Below are positions 35,535 through 43,984 of a stretch of 64,000 nt of DNA, one piece after another; the stretch's first letter is position 1, and the number at the start of each line of letters is the position of its first letter. The notes below the pieces were generated by a model. That model saw only the letters and a program-made list of their open reading frames with translations. It did not search any database and was not told the origin of the DNA. The DNA comes from Pseudomonas peradeniyensis. Its GTDB lineage: Bacteria; Pseudomonadota; Gammaproteobacteria; Pseudomonadales; Pseudomonadaceae. The DNA lies in NCBI RefSeq assembly GCF_014268935.2, contig NZ_JABWRJ020000004.1, positions 736,017 through 800,016 on the forward strand, in the 5' to 3' direction. Position numbers and translations under genes: made by a program.

Positions 35535-35900
35535 TCATACCTTGAGCAGAAAGTTCGCGTAGCGCTCCAGCATGTGCCGGTCGGCCAGCAGATCTTGCAG
35601 CAGCACCGCTGCCTGGCGCTCCTCGCAGGCCTGGGTGTCGAGAAGCTGCTTCGCCAGGGAATCCAGTGTCGTGGCGAAGCGCTGCGGGTCGTACAGGGCG
35701 CGCAGCTCATGCTCGGGACTGGCGTACGACAGGCGCAGGCGTGCCATCTGCTGCTGCGGGTACAGTTCCCGCAGATGAGCCTGCACGGGTTGTCCCGGCA
35801 TCGACAGCGGTTCGCCCGCCGAGCGAGGGCGTGCTGTGTCGGCTGCCAATGATGACAACCACAGGTCATGGGGCTGCCCGGCTCGCTCGATCACGCTCAT
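35535..35900 (-). CDS. sctX: T3SS early substrate SctX (YscX/Pcr3-like)
   Basis: A 121-residue protein matching YscX/Pcr3 in length (about 122) and place. It is an early exported protein that needs SctY as chaperone and is required for secretion. The C-terminal helical half (TLDSLAKQLLDTQACEERQAAVLLQ) carries the SctY-binding region in relatives. ATG 35900 overlaps the sycN stop by four bases. Confidence 0.85.
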   Translation of the reverse strand: MSVIERAGQPHDLWLSSLAADTARPRSAGEPLSMPGQPVQAHLRELYPQQQMARLRLSYASPEHELRALYDPQRFATTLDSLAKQLLDTQACEERQAAVLLQDLLADRHMLERYANFLLKV

Positions 35901-36274
35901 GCCGCGAGCACTTCGGCGCGCACTCGCAACAACAGCCGATAGGCCTCATGCAGTCGCTGTTCGGTCACCCGGCATTCATCGAAGCTGACCAGAAACACCA
36001 GATGGTCGTCAGGCAGCATGCCGCAACGCAGCAACTGACCAGGTGCCTGCTGGTCATGGACATGCCTGAGCGCACTCGACATGGCGTGCTCGAACAATGC
36101 TCCCTGCACGGTAAAACTCAGCCACAGCGTCAACTGGCCCGCCAGTCGCTCGAACTGCAAAACACCGATGTCCGGGAACTCCAGGTGTAGCAACGTTTCC
36201 GGCAGATGTGCCAGCAGCACGCCCTGATCGCGGCAGAACCGGGCGATGGCCTCGGAACAAGGGTCCATGCTCAC
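35897..36274 (-). CDS. sycN: T3SS chaperone SycN (Pcr2-like)
   Basis: A 125-residue class I chaperone that, with PscB, binds the gatekeeper SctW. It resembles SycN (123 residues), with the conserved beta-strand LTLWLSFTV, the LVFLVSFDE segment and a helical C terminus. The ATG at 36274 overlaps the tyeA-like stop codon, which supports this start over the Met two codons later. Confidence 0.85.
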   Translation of the reverse strand: MSMDPCSEAIARFCRDQGVLLAHLPETLLHLEFPDIGVLQFERLAGQLTLWLSFTVQGALFEHAMSSALRHVHDQQAPGQLLRCGMLPDDHLVFLVSFDECRVTEQRLHEAYRLLLRVRAEVLAA

Positions 36275-36570
36275 TCCTCCTGCCCGCCACGCAGCGACGC
36301 TTCCTCATCGTCGATGAGGCGGTCCATGGTCAACTGACAGACTGTCAGCAGGTGCTCGCGCTGGGTCTCATCACTGAAGACCTGCAGGGGCAGCAGCCGA
36401 AAGATGCGCTGCAGTTCCCGCAGGCAGTGAACACGTTGAACGCCAGGAGCGAGCGGCAGCGCGGCGAGCAGGCGCAGGATGTCCTGCTCGCTGACCCAGC
36501 GCTTGTCGATCAGCGCCAGCAGGTCGCTGACCAGGTCAGAAGGCCCGTACGCCACTGGGCTCTCCGGCAA
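36271..36570 (-). CDS. tyeA: T3SS gatekeeper subunit TyeA (Pcr1-like)
   Basis: A 99-residue protein that binds the C terminus of SctW and controls timing of secretion. It contains the TyeA-type segments LLALIDKRW, IFRLLPLQVFSDETQR and a C-terminal acidic helix; TyeA is 92 residues. It begins inside the last codons of sctW (36-base overlap in another frame); a GTG five codons later would align better with TyeA and remains possible. Confidence 0.88.
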   Translation of the reverse strand: MPESPVAYGPSDLVSDLLALIDKRWVSEQDILRLLAALPLAPGVQRVHCLRELQRIFRLLPLQVFSDETQREHLLTVCQLTMDRLIDDEEASLRGGQEE

Positions 36571-37378
36571 GCTGGCGGAACAGCGCGACCGTATCGCCTT
36601 CCAGTTTCTTGAGGGCCTGCACCAGCTTCATGTCACTGATGACCTGCTGCAGCTGGTTGCTGTCCAGGTACGAGGACGGCCCACTGATATGACTGGCCAG
36701 GCCGTTGAGCATGAACTGGGCGATATCGCCGATGGCCGCATCGCCGAAGCGTGTCCGCAGGTCATCCCAAGCGTGCCTGAGCCCGCGATAACCGCACAGG
36801 AAGTCGCGATAAACCTCGCGCAGCGCGGCCACCTCGGCGACACCCTGCTCCTGGGTCGCCTGGGCCAGCGGACCGATCTCGATCCCCAGCGCGATCGCCT
36901 GGCCCTGCGTTTGCGCCATGCTTGCCATGACCTGGTCCAACGTGTCGAGCGCCCCACTGCCATCAGCCGTCTTGCCCAATGCGTCGCGGGCATAGGCCAA
37001 GGCCAGGTAGCGATGGCAGGCCTCGCCGGAAAAACCATCCAGGCGTGCTTCCAGCTCGCCCGACGTCAGGCTGGGATGCTGACGCAACCAGGCCACCAGC
37101 GCCTCCAGGGCGCGGCGCTGGACATCCGGCACCTTGGCCAGCATCTCCTCGGCCGCCTGGCCCGTCTGCAGCCCATGCTGGCGCGCATCGGTGACGCGGC
37201 TGCGGGTACTGAGCCGGGCATTGGCCAACGACGAGAAGGCCATCGACACCTCCTCCGCCATCTCGGCCTGCTGCCCCATCGGGGTCACTTGCCGCGCCTG
37301 AAGGGTTGCCTGCGTCTCCCAGCCGCCCTCCATGGCCACCCTCGGGTCAACCCGGGCAAAGCCGATGACTTCGCTCAT
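36536..37378 (-). CDS. sctW: T3SS gatekeeper SctW (PopN/YopN-like)
   Basis: A 280-residue secreted plug that blocks effector export until host contact; PopN is 288 and YopN 293 residues. It has the YopN/InvE-family helical layout, with a polar secretion signal at the N terminus and the HrpJ-like domain from about residue 40. I chose ATG 37378, which follows gtgaggtgggg; an in-frame Met at 37414 lies at the promoter -10. First gene of the sctW-tyeA-sycN-sctX-sctY-sctV operon. Confidence 0.9.
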   Translation of the reverse strand: MSEVIGFARVDPRVAMEGGWETQATLQARQVTPMGQQAEMAEEVSMAFSSLANARLSTRSRVTDARQHGLQTGQAAEEMLAKVPDVQRRALEALVAWLRQHPSLTSGELEARLDGFSGEACHRYLALAYARDALGKTADGSGALDTLDQVMASMAQTQGQAIALGIEIGPLAQATQEQGVAEVAALREVYRDFLCGYRGLRHAWDDLRTRFGDAAIGDIAQFMLNGLASHISGPSSYLDSNQLQQVISDMKLVQALKKLEGDTVALFRQLAGEPSGVRAF

Positions 37379-37412
37379 CCCCACCTCACATCGAAATAAA
37401 TGAATGAGCGGC

Positions 37413-37462
37413 ATGCTAGAGGCAAGCCAGCAGCCGTACTGTCAGCGTCAGGCGCTTCTTTT
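37413..37462 (-). promoter_or_regulatory. ExsA-type promoter of sctW
   Basis: Minus strand: AAAA (37462-37459), GcC (37453-37451), TGacA nine bases after the G (37444-37440), box end 37439, then 20 bases to the -10 TAGCAT (37418-37413). Both core half-sites (GnC and TGnnA) that ExsA contacts in P. aeruginosa are present. It drives sctW through sctV, divergent from sctN. Confidence 0.75.
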
Positions 37463-37502
37463 TAGCCTGCCGACACGCGCAACACGTAGCGACCGGCAAC
37501 TA

Positions 37503-37552
37503 AAAACATGCGACTCACAGTGAAATCCGTCCCTGGGCAGGCTCCCTAGAAT
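37503..37552 (+). promoter_or_regulatory. ExsA-type promoter of sctN
   Basis: AAAA (37503-37506), GAC (37512-37514), TGaAA nine bases after the G (37521-37525), box end 37526, then 20 bases to the -10 TAGAAT (37547-37552). This is the best of the three sites, with 16 of 20 defined consensus positions. It drives sctN-O-P-Q-R-S-T-U. The sctW and sctN promoters sit back to back within 140 bases. Confidence 0.8.
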
Positions 37553-37585
37553 GCTCCCCATCATTCACGCACCCACATCGTTCCC

Positions 37586-38914
37586 ATGTCGCCATCGCTG
37601 CTCCAGATTCCCCAGACCCTGAAGTCTGCCGTGAACGGCTCCACCCTGGTCCAGGTCAACGGCAAGGTCTCCCAAGTCACCGGTACCCTGATCCGTGCGC
37701 TGGCGCCCGGCGTGCAGGTGGGCGAACTGTGCCAACTGCGCAGGCCCAACCATGAGCAGACGCTGCTGGCCGAGGTCATCGGCCTGCAACAGGACCAGGC
37801 GTTGCTCGCCCCTCTGGGCGACATGCAGGGCCTTTGCACGCGCACCGAGGTCTGCCCTACCGGGAGCATGCATCGCGTGGGCGTGGGGGATCATTTACTG
37901 GGAACAGTGCTCGACGGCCTCGGCAACCCGCTCGACGGCAGCATGCCGGCCACACCGCAAGCCTGGTACCCGGTACACCGGGATGCGCCGGCGCCCTTGA
38001 GCCGCAAGCTGGTCGACACACCCTTGAGCCTGGGCATCCGTTGCATCGATGGCCTGCTCACCTGCGCCGAAGGGCAACGCGTCGGCATCTTCGCGCCTGC
38101 CGGTGGCGGCAAGAGCACGCTGCTGGCCTCGCTGCTGCGCAACGCGCAGGCCGACGTGATCGTCCTCGCCCTGATCGGTGAGCGCGGCCGCGAGGTGCGC
38201 GAGTTCATTCACCATGAACTCGGCGAACAAGGCCTGCGCCGTGCGGTGCTGGTGGTCGCGACGTCAGACCGTCCGGCGATGGAGCGGGCCCGGGCGGGCT
38301 TCGTCGCCACTACCTTGGCCGAGTATTTCCGCGACCAGGGCCGCAAGGTCCTGTTGCTGATGGACTCGCTGACCCGCTTCGCCCGTGCCCAGCGCGAGAT
38401 CGGCCTGGCCGCCGGCGAGCCGCCGACCCGGCGTGGTTTTCCGCCGTCGGTGTTCGCCCAGTTGCCGCGCCTGCTCGAACGCGCCGGGCACTCGGACAAG
38501 GGCTCGATCACCGCGCTCTATACCGTGCTGGTGGAAGGCGACGACCTGAACGAGCCGATCGCCGAGGAAACCCGCTCGATCCTCGATGGCCATATCGTGC
38601 TGTCACAGGCGCTGGGAGCGGCCAACCACTACCCGGCCATCGACGTGCTGCGCTCGGTCAGCCGGGTCATGCACCAGGTGGTCAGCCCTGCCCATCGCGC
38701 CGCCGCCAGCCAGTTGCGCCAGTGGATGGCGCGCTATGAAGACGTCGAGCTGCTGCTGCGGGTCGGCGAGTACACCCGAGGCCAGGACCCGACCGTGGAC
38801 CTGGCCATCGACAAGCGCGATGCCATTCGCTCATGGCTGTGCCAAGCACCGCACGAACACAGTTCGCTGCAACAGAGCCTCGAACAACTGCTGGAGATCG
38901 CCCGGTGCCCTTGA
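37586..38914 (+). CDS. sctN: T3SS ATPase SctN (PscN/YscN-like)
   Basis: A 442-residue cytoplasmic hexameric ATPase that strips chaperones and unfolds substrates at the sorting platform. Walker A is APAGGGKST (residues 170-178) and Walker B is KVLLLMD ending at Asp260; the catalytic glutamate lies in LIGERGREV. It is closely similar to flagellar FliI and F1-beta subunits, but the sct context makes it T3SS. ATG 37586 is the first gene start after the ExsA-type promoter; upstream ribosome site is weak. Confidence 0.96.
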   Translation: MSPSLLQIPQTLKSAVNGSTLVQVNGKVSQVTGTLIRALAPGVQVGELCQLRRPNHEQTLLAEVIGLQQDQALLAPLGDMQGLCTRTEVCPTGSMHRVGVGDHLLGTVLDGLGNPLDGSMPATPQAWYPVHRDAPAPLSRKLVDTPLSLGIRCIDGLLTCAEGQRVGIFAPAGGGKSTLLASLLRNAQADVIVLALIGERGREVREFIHHELGEQGLRRAVLVVATSDRPAMERARAGFVATTLAEYFRDQGRKVLLLMDSLTRFARAQREIGLAAGEPPTRRGFPPSVFAQLPRLLERAGHSDKGSITALYTVLVEGDDLNEPIAEETRSILDGHIVLSQALGAANHYPAIDVLRSVSRVMHQVVSPAHRAAASQLRQWMARYEDVELLLRVGEYTRGQDPTVDLAIDKRDAIRSWLCQAPHEHSSLQQSLEQLLEIARCP

Positions 38915-39375
38915 CCGCCCTGTTATCCATCAAGCAACGCCGGCTGCAACGGGCCGAGCGCGAAGCGCGCACTCAGCAGGCACGCTTGCAGGCGGCACAG
39001 GCGGACAAGGCGCAATCGGTCGAGGCGCACCTGGCGTATCGGCGGTGGGCCCTCGAGGAAGAGCAGCGCCTGTTCGATGCGCAGGTGGGCCGCCTGACCA
39101 ACCTGCATGGCCTGGAACACTGGCGTCGGCAGGTCGGTCTGCTCGGTGAGCGCGAAGCGAGCCTGCGTGGCCAGGTGGTGGCCTGCGAGGACGCGCTGAT
39201 GCGCCAGCACTCGGCACGCCAGCAGGCGCAAGCGAAGCTCGCCAAGGCCAGCCAACAGTTGGACAGTGTCAAGCAGTTGCACGAGCAAGCTTCCCGGCAA
39301 AACGCTCGGCGCACAGAGCACAGCCAGGAGCTCGAAGTGGAGGAACGCCATGGCCAGGGAGGTTCTCCATGCTGA
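38905..39375 (+). CDS. sctO: T3SS stalk protein SctO (PscO/YscO-like)
   Basis: A 156-residue, highly charged coiled-coil protein, the FliJ-like stalk linking SctN to SctV; PscO is 158. Nearly the whole chain is predicted coiled coil, rich in Ala, Gln, Arg and Glu. I chose GTG 38905, which overlaps the end of sctN and follows ctggagatcgcccg; the ATG at 38833 lies inside sctN and would add 24 unrelated residues. Confidence 0.85.
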   Translation: MPLTALLSIKQRRLQRAEREARTQQARLQAAQADKAQSVEAHLAYRRWALEEEQRLFDAQVGRLTNLHGLEHWRRQVGLLGEREASLRGQVVACEDALMRQHSARQQAQAKLAKASQQLDSVKQLHEQASRQNARRTEHSQELEVEERHGQGGSPC

Positions 39376-40211
39376 ACCCCCAGCCTGTCCCTGCGTTGCC
39401 GGACAACCCATTGCCTGAAACGCCTGGACTTGGGCCTTGCAACGAGCAGCGACTGTTGTTCGAACACCTGCTGGAAGTTCCACGGCTCAAGCGCAGGGCA
39501 CCACAGGATACTGGCCATCGACCCGCCCGGGACGAAGCCAGGCCTGAACGCCCTATCACCCCGGTAGTCCTGAACATGGCTGCCTTGATCGCAAAGTGCC
39601 CGCCCGCCTGCGCAGCAGAACGACCTGCGCTGATCGAGGATGTCATCGAACGCCCCCTTCCAGAGCCCATGCCAGCGATACCTGATGTAGTCGAGCCAAT
39701 CTCAATGACCGAGGCAAGTCGTGCCGAGGCGGGCCCTCAAACCGTCCGCGACAGTACCGACAACGTGCCGGATCGCCTGCTACCCAGTGATATCGACCCA
39801 ATCCTTGCGCCCCTCGCCCCATCGAGCGAGCGCCCCGTGATCGACAGGGTCCTGCCATCAACTGTCGGTGCCCCCGCCCAGGATCTGCAGACGCTTGTGG
39901 AGCGCCTGCAATTGCAACTGTTCGCCCGCAGGACTGGCACCCGCGAACAGACCCTGTTGCAGGTGCAGTTACCTCAGCTGGGCCATGTCGAAGTACGCAT
40001 GAACCCTGCGAGCGCTGGTCTGCAGGTAGAGATCCAGGCTGCGCCGGCCACCCTGCGGCAATTGCAGGTGGCCGGTACGGACCTGCATGAACGCCTGCAA
40101 CGACTCGATCCCGCGCAGCCGGTCAGCCTCGGCTTCGGCGCAAATGGCGATAGCCAGCAAGGCTCGCGCAACAGGCGCCATGTAGAGGACGAATGGTGGG
40201 CCGAACCATGA
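39369..40211 (+). CDS. sctP: T3SS needle-length ruler SctP (PscP/YscP-like)
   Basis: A 280-residue protein that sets needle length and switches export specificity. The N-terminal 180 residues are Pro-rich and low in predicted structure; the T3S4 switch domain occupies about residues 185-265 (QLPQLGHVEVRMNP and following strands). It is much shorter than PscP (about 369) and YscP (453-515), so by the ruler model the needle should be short. It starts inside the last codons of sctO. Confidence 0.82.
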   Translation: MLNPQPVPALPDNPLPETPGLGPCNEQRLLFEHLLEVPRLKRRAPQDTGHRPARDEARPERPITPVVLNMAALIAKCPPACAAERPALIEDVIERPLPEPMPAIPDVVEPISMTEASRAEAGPQTVRDSTDNVPDRLLPSDIDPILAPLAPSSERPVIDRVLPSTVGAPAQDLQTLVERLQLQLFARRTGTREQTLLQVQLPQLGHVEVRMNPASAGLQVEIQAAPATLRQLQVAGTDLHERLQRLDPAQPVSLGFGANGDSQQGSRNRRHVEDEWWAEP

Positions 40212-41131
40212 GTTCACCTGATTTCCCTATGGCTCATCCCTGCGAGCTGAGCCTGCAGCGTTTGCTGAGCCATCGCCAATGTCACTATGCCGACGATGAA
40301 GGGCAGGTCTTGCTGGGCGTCACCGTGCCAAGCGATGACCTGGATCTGGCCGTGCTGATCGATTGGCACGGCGTGCCGGCTCGCCTGCTGTGTCGTCAGC
40401 AGCAGCTGGCACAATGGCTCGCACCACAGTTGCAGGCAGCCGACTTCGCCAGTCTCCCCTGCGCGCTGCAGCTGGCGGTGCTGCAACGGGATACCCCTCG
40501 CCTACCCAGCCTGCAATGCCTGGGCATCGAGCCGGCAGGCGCCATCGAGCGCTCAGCCGGTCTGCAGGTGACGCTGAGAAGCGCGCAAGGCCTGCTGCCC
40601 TGCTGGGTACAAGGCGACAGCGAGCACCTACTGGCGGCCTTGCCAAGGCGTCCACTGCGCGAACGCCTGAACATCCAGCTCAACCTCTCGCTGCAGTGGC
40701 GCCCCCTCGAACTGACGTTGCACGGCCTGCGCGACCTGGGCACGGGCGACATCCTGCTGCTGCCTGCCGGTACGCCAAGCTCCCCGCGACTGCTGGGCGT
40801 ACTCGATGGCCAGCCCTGGGCCGAACTGCAACTCGACGCCACACATCTGGAGCTAGTCCGCATGCACGATACCCCCCCTGTGACCGACACCCCGCTGGAC
40901 GCGCTGGAGCAACTGCCCATCCCGGTCAGCTTCGAAGTCGGCCGCCAGACCCTCGACCTGCACACGCTGTCGACCCTGCAACCTGGAGCGCTGATCGAAC
41001 TGCACAGCCCGCTGGATGCCCAGGTGCGCATCCTCGCCAACCAGCGCTGTGTCGGCACCGGGCTGTTGGTGCAGATCGACGGCCGCCTCGGGGTACGGGT
41101 CGACCGCCTGCTGGAACAGCAACCGACATGA
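40208..41131 (+). CDS. sctQ: T3SS C-ring protein SctQ (PscQ/YscQ-like)
   Basis: A 307-residue sorting-platform protein, homologous to FliM/FliN at the C terminus (SPOA domains). The final SPOA domain runs from about residue 225 (LPIPVSFEVGRQTLDL... to RVDRLLEQ). ATG 40208 overlaps the sctP stop (ATGA). An internal start for SctQ-C is annotated separately. sctR follows with another four-base overlap. Confidence 0.9.
   Translation: MSSPDFPMAHPCELSLQRLLSHRQCHYADDEGQVLLGVTVPSDDLDLAVLIDWHGVPARLLCRQQQLAQWLAPQLQAADFASLPCALQLAVLQRDTPRLPSLQCLGIEPAGAIERSAGLQVTLRSAQGLLPCWVQGDSEHLLAALPRRPLRERLNIQLNLSLQWRPLELTLHGLRDLGTGDILLLPAGTPSSPRLLGVLDGQPWAELQLDATHLELVRMHDTPPVTDTPLDALEQLPIPVSFEVGRQTLDLHTLSTLQPGALIELHSPLDAQVRILANQRCVGTGLLVQIDGRLGVRVDRLLEQQPT
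40862..41131 (+). CDS. Predicted internal translation product SctQ-C
   Basis: An in-frame ATG at 40862, nine bases after ggag (40849-40852), would give an 89-residue C-terminal SPOA protein. In Yersinia YscQ-C is 88 residues, arises the same way, and forms a complex with full-length YscQ needed for assembly. The start lies immediately before the SPOA domain. No expression evidence; prediction by analogy. Confidence 0.5.
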   Translation: MHDTPPVTDTPLDALEQLPIPVSFEVGRQTLDLHTLSTLQPGALIELHSPLDAQVRILANQRCVGTGLLVQIDGRLGVRVDRLLEQQPT

Positions 41132-41781
41132 TCCAGCTGCCGGACGAACTGAGCCTGATCCTCGGCCTGGCGCTGCTGTCGCTGGTGCCCTTCATCGCGG
41201 TCATGGCCACCTCGTTCCTGAAGATGGCCGTGGTCTTCTCGTTGCTGCGCAATGCCCTGGGCGTCCAGCAGATCCCGCCGAACATGGCCCTGTATGGCCT
41301 GGCGATCATCCTCAGTATCTACGTCATGGCCCCGGTGGGCATGGCCACCCACGACTACCTGAGCGCCCATCAGACCACCCTCGGCGACGCCCGCTCGGTC
41401 GAACGCTTCCTCGACGAAGGCATGACGCCGTTTCGCAGCTTCCTAGATGGCCAGGTCAACGAGCGCGAGCGCGCCTTCTTCCTCGATAGCGCCCGCCAGC
41501 TATGGCCCAGCCAGTACGCCGAACGGGTCGATGGCAACAGCCTGCTGGTGCTGCTGCCGGCGTTCACCATCAGCGAGCTGAGCCGGGCCTTCGAGATCGG
41601 CTTCTTGATCTACCTGCCCTTCATCGCCATCGACCTGATCATCTCCAACATCCTCCTGGCCATGGGCATGATGATGGTCTCGCCCGTGACCATCTCGCTG
41701 CCCTTCAAACTGCTGCTGTTCGTCCTGCTCGACGGCTGGGGGCGGCTCTCTCATGGCCTGGTGCTGAGCTACGGAGGCTGA
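41128..41781 (+). CDS. sctR: T3SS export apparatus SctR (PscR/YscR-like)
   Basis: A 217-residue core export-gate protein (FliP homologue), five per complex with one SctT and four SctS. Four membrane helices and the family signatures SFLKMAVVFSLLRNALGVQQIPPN near the N terminus and FLIYLPFIAIDLIISNILLAMGMMM near the C terminus. The start overlaps sctQ by four bases; length equals PscR. Confidence 0.96.
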   Translation: MIQLPDELSLILGLALLSLVPFIAVMATSFLKMAVVFSLLRNALGVQQIPPNMALYGLAIILSIYVMAPVGMATHDYLSAHQTTLGDARSVERFLDEGMTPFRSFLDGQVNERERAFFLDSARQLWPSQYAERVDGNSLLVLLPAFTISELSRAFEIGFLIYLPFIAIDLIISNILLAMGMMMVSPVTISLPFKLLLFVLLDGWGRLSHGLVLSYGG

Positions 41782-41782
41782 C

Positions 41783-42049
41783 ATGGGCAGTATCGAAGTC
41801 CTGCACTTCGCCAGCCAGTCGCTGTGGCTGGTGCTGGTCCTGTCGCTGCCGACGGTGCTGATGGCCGCGCTGGTGGGTACCCTGGTTTCCCTGGTGCAGG
41901 CGTTGACCCAGGTGCAGGAGCAGACCCTGGGTTTCGTTGCCAAGCTGGTGGCGGTGGTCGTCACCCTGTTCGTCACCGCCGACTGGATGGGCGGCGAGTT
42001 GTACCGCTACACCGATCTGGTGCTCAACCGGATTCCCTCGGTGCGATGA
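41783..42049 (+). CDS. sctS: T3SS export apparatus SctS (PscS/YscS-like)
   Basis: An 88-residue, two-helix protein (FliQ homologue) in the export gate. Family features: LVLSLPTVLMAALVGTLVSLVQALTQVQEQTLGFV. ATG 41783 follows acggaggctgac, which overlaps the sctR stop. Overlaps sctT by four bases. Confidence 0.96.
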   Translation: MGSIEVLHFASQSLWLVLVLSLPTVLMAALVGTLVSLVQALTQVQEQTLGFVAKLVAVVVTLFVTADWMGGELYRYTDLVLNRIPSVR

Positions 42050-42834
42050 CGGTCCAGACGCTTGAACAGATGCTGCTGGGCTTCAGCCTGATCCTGCCCC
42101 GGCTGTTTGGCTGCTTCCTTATGCTGCCGATCCTCGGCAAGCAGGTGCTGGGCGGCGCGCTGGTGCGCAATGGCGTGGCCTGTTCGCTAGCGCTGTTCAT
42201 CTACCCCTGCGTGGCCGGCACCCTGCCCGCCGAACTGGACGGGTTGCAGTTGGGCCTGCTGGTCGGCAAGGAAGTGCTGCTCGGCGTGCTGCTCGGCTTC
42301 GTGGTGGTCATCCCGTTCTGGGCCCTGGAAGCCTGCGGTTTTCTCATCGACAACCAGCGCGGCGCCACCCTGGCCTCCACCCTCAACCCGCTGCTGGGCA
42401 GCCAGACCAGCCCCACTGGTGCCTTGTTGGCGCAGACACTCGTTACCCTGTTCTTTACCGGCGGCGCCTTCCTGGGACTGCTGGGGGCGCTGCTGGGGAG
42501 TTATGCCAGCTGGCCGCTGGCAAGCTTTTACCCACACATCGGCAGCCAATGGAACACCTTCTTCCTCGCCCAGCTCGACTACCTGCTGGCCCTGTGCGTG
42601 CTGTTCGCCGCACCGTTGCTGATCGCCATGTTCCTCGCCGAATTCGGCCTGGCCCTGGTCAGCCGCTTCGCGCCGTCGCTGAACGTGTTCATACTCTCCA
42701 TGCCGATCAAGAGCCTGGTCTGCAGCGCGCTGTTGGTACCGTACCTGTTGCTGCTGATGACATTGGCCGAGGATCAGGTGTTCATCGCGCTGGCCAAGGT
42801 ACGTCTGCTCGGCCCGTTGCTGGAGCATCCATGA
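42046..42834 (+). CDS. sctT: T3SS export apparatus SctT (PscT/YscT-like)
   Basis: A 262-residue, FliR-like export-gate protein with about six to eight helices. It starts within the sctS stop (ATGA). Conserved segments include the LPRLFGCFLMLPI start and LNVFILSMPIKSLVC near the C terminus. Length equals PscT. Confidence 0.95.
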   Translation: MTVQTLEQMLLGFSLILPRLFGCFLMLPILGKQVLGGALVRNGVACSLALFIYPCVAGTLPAELDGLQLGLLVGKEVLLGVLLGFVVVIPFWALEACGFLIDNQRGATLASTLNPLLGSQTSPTGALLAQTLVTLFFTGGAFLGLLGALLGSYASWPLASFYPHIGSQWNTFFLAQLDYLLALCVLFAAPLLIAMFLAEFGLALVSRFAPSLNVFILSMPIKSLVCSALLVPYLLLLMTLAEDQVFIALAKVRLLGPLLEHP

Positions 42835-43877
42835 GCAGCGAAAAAACCGAACAGCCCACACGAGCGAAACTGCGCGATGCACGCCACAACGGTCAGGTGG
42901 CCAGGAGCAAGGAACTGGTCTCCACGGTGCTGATCCTGAGCCTGGTTGCTTTGCCCATGGCTTTTCCCGACTACTTTCTCGGGCATCTTGGTGAGCTGAT
43001 GCTGCTGCCCGCGCCCTTGCTCCACCTGCCTTTTCGCCAGGCGCTGGAGCTGATGCTGGAGCAACTGCTGCATGAGTTGCTATGGCTCACCCTGCCGTTC
43101 CTGCTGACAGCGGTACTCGCCGCCATCGCCGGCAACCTGCTGCAGACCGGCTTCGTGTTCAGCGGCCAGTCGTTGGCACCGGACCTTAAGAAAGTCAGCC
43201 CACTGGAGGGCGCGAAGCGGATCCTCTCGGTCAGGAACCTGCTCGATTTCCTCAAGTCGTCGCTCAAGGTGCTGCTGCTCGGCGCGCTGGTGCTCGGCCT
43301 GCTCAGCGAGCACCTGCGCACGCTGCTGCAGGTGTCGTCGTGTGGCATCGAATGCGTCCTGCCGTTGCTGGGCAACCTGATGGGCCAGCTGATCGGGGTC
43401 TGCGCCGTGGGCTTCCTGGCGATCTCGGCGGCCGACTATGGCCTGGAGCGCTGGCAGCATCTCAAGCAATTGCGCATGAGCAAGGAAGAGGTCAAGCGTG
43501 AACACAAGGAGATGGAGGGCGCCCCCGAGCTCAAGCGCGAGCGCCGCAAGCGCCATCGCGAAATGCAGAGTGGCACACTGCGTGCGGATGTCAGGCGCTC
43601 CTCGGTCATTGTCGCCAACCCGACCCATATCGCCGTAGGGCTGCGCTACAGAGCCGGGGAAACGCCGCTGCCGCTGGTTACCCTCAAGTACACCGACGAG
43701 CAGGCCCTGCTGGTCCGGCGAATCGCCGAGGAAGAAGGGATACCGGTGCTCGAACGTATTCCCCTGGCCCGGGCGCTGTTCGCGGATAGCTTGGTGGAGC
43801 AGTACATTCCAGGCGACTTGATTCAGCCCGTCGCCGAGGTGATTCGCTGGTTGCAGGCGCAGGAGGAGATGGCATAG
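42831..43877 (+). CDS. sctU: T3SS autoprotease switch protein SctU (PscU/YscU-like)
   Basis: A 348-residue protein with four membrane helices (about residues 28-200) and a cytoplasmic domain containing the self-cleaving NPTH motif (residues 263-266). Cleavage lets the machine change from needle to translocator/effector export, together with SctP. The start overlaps the sctT stop (ATGA). Last gene of the sctN operon; convergent with the sctL block. Confidence 0.96.
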   Translation: MSSEKTEQPTRAKLRDARHNGQVARSKELVSTVLILSLVALPMAFPDYFLGHLGELMLLPAPLLHLPFRQALELMLEQLLHELLWLTLPFLLTAVLAAIAGNLLQTGFVFSGQSLAPDLKKVSPLEGAKRILSVRNLLDFLKSSLKVLLLGALVLGLLSEHLRTLLQVSSCGIECVLPLLGNLMGQLIGVCAVGFLAISAADYGLERWQHLKQLRMSKEEVKREHKEMEGAPELKRERRKRHREMQSGTLRADVRRSSVIVANPTHIAVGLRYRAGETPLPLVTLKYTDEQALLVRRIAEEEGIPVLERIPLARALFADSLVEQYIPGDLIQPVAEVIRWLQAQEEMA

Positions 43878-43984
43878 GTCTACAAGAGATTGCCAAGCCC
43901 CCAGGGCTGCGCTGTCGCGCATGGAGCATGCGTTGCAATATCACCCGCTCCCACGCGTTCTTTTTGAATCACTATTGGGGATCG

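Noticed and set aside
43878..43984. Terminator after sctU
   Set aside because: Only a short agccc/gggct stem without a T-run is visible, so I do not call a terminator.
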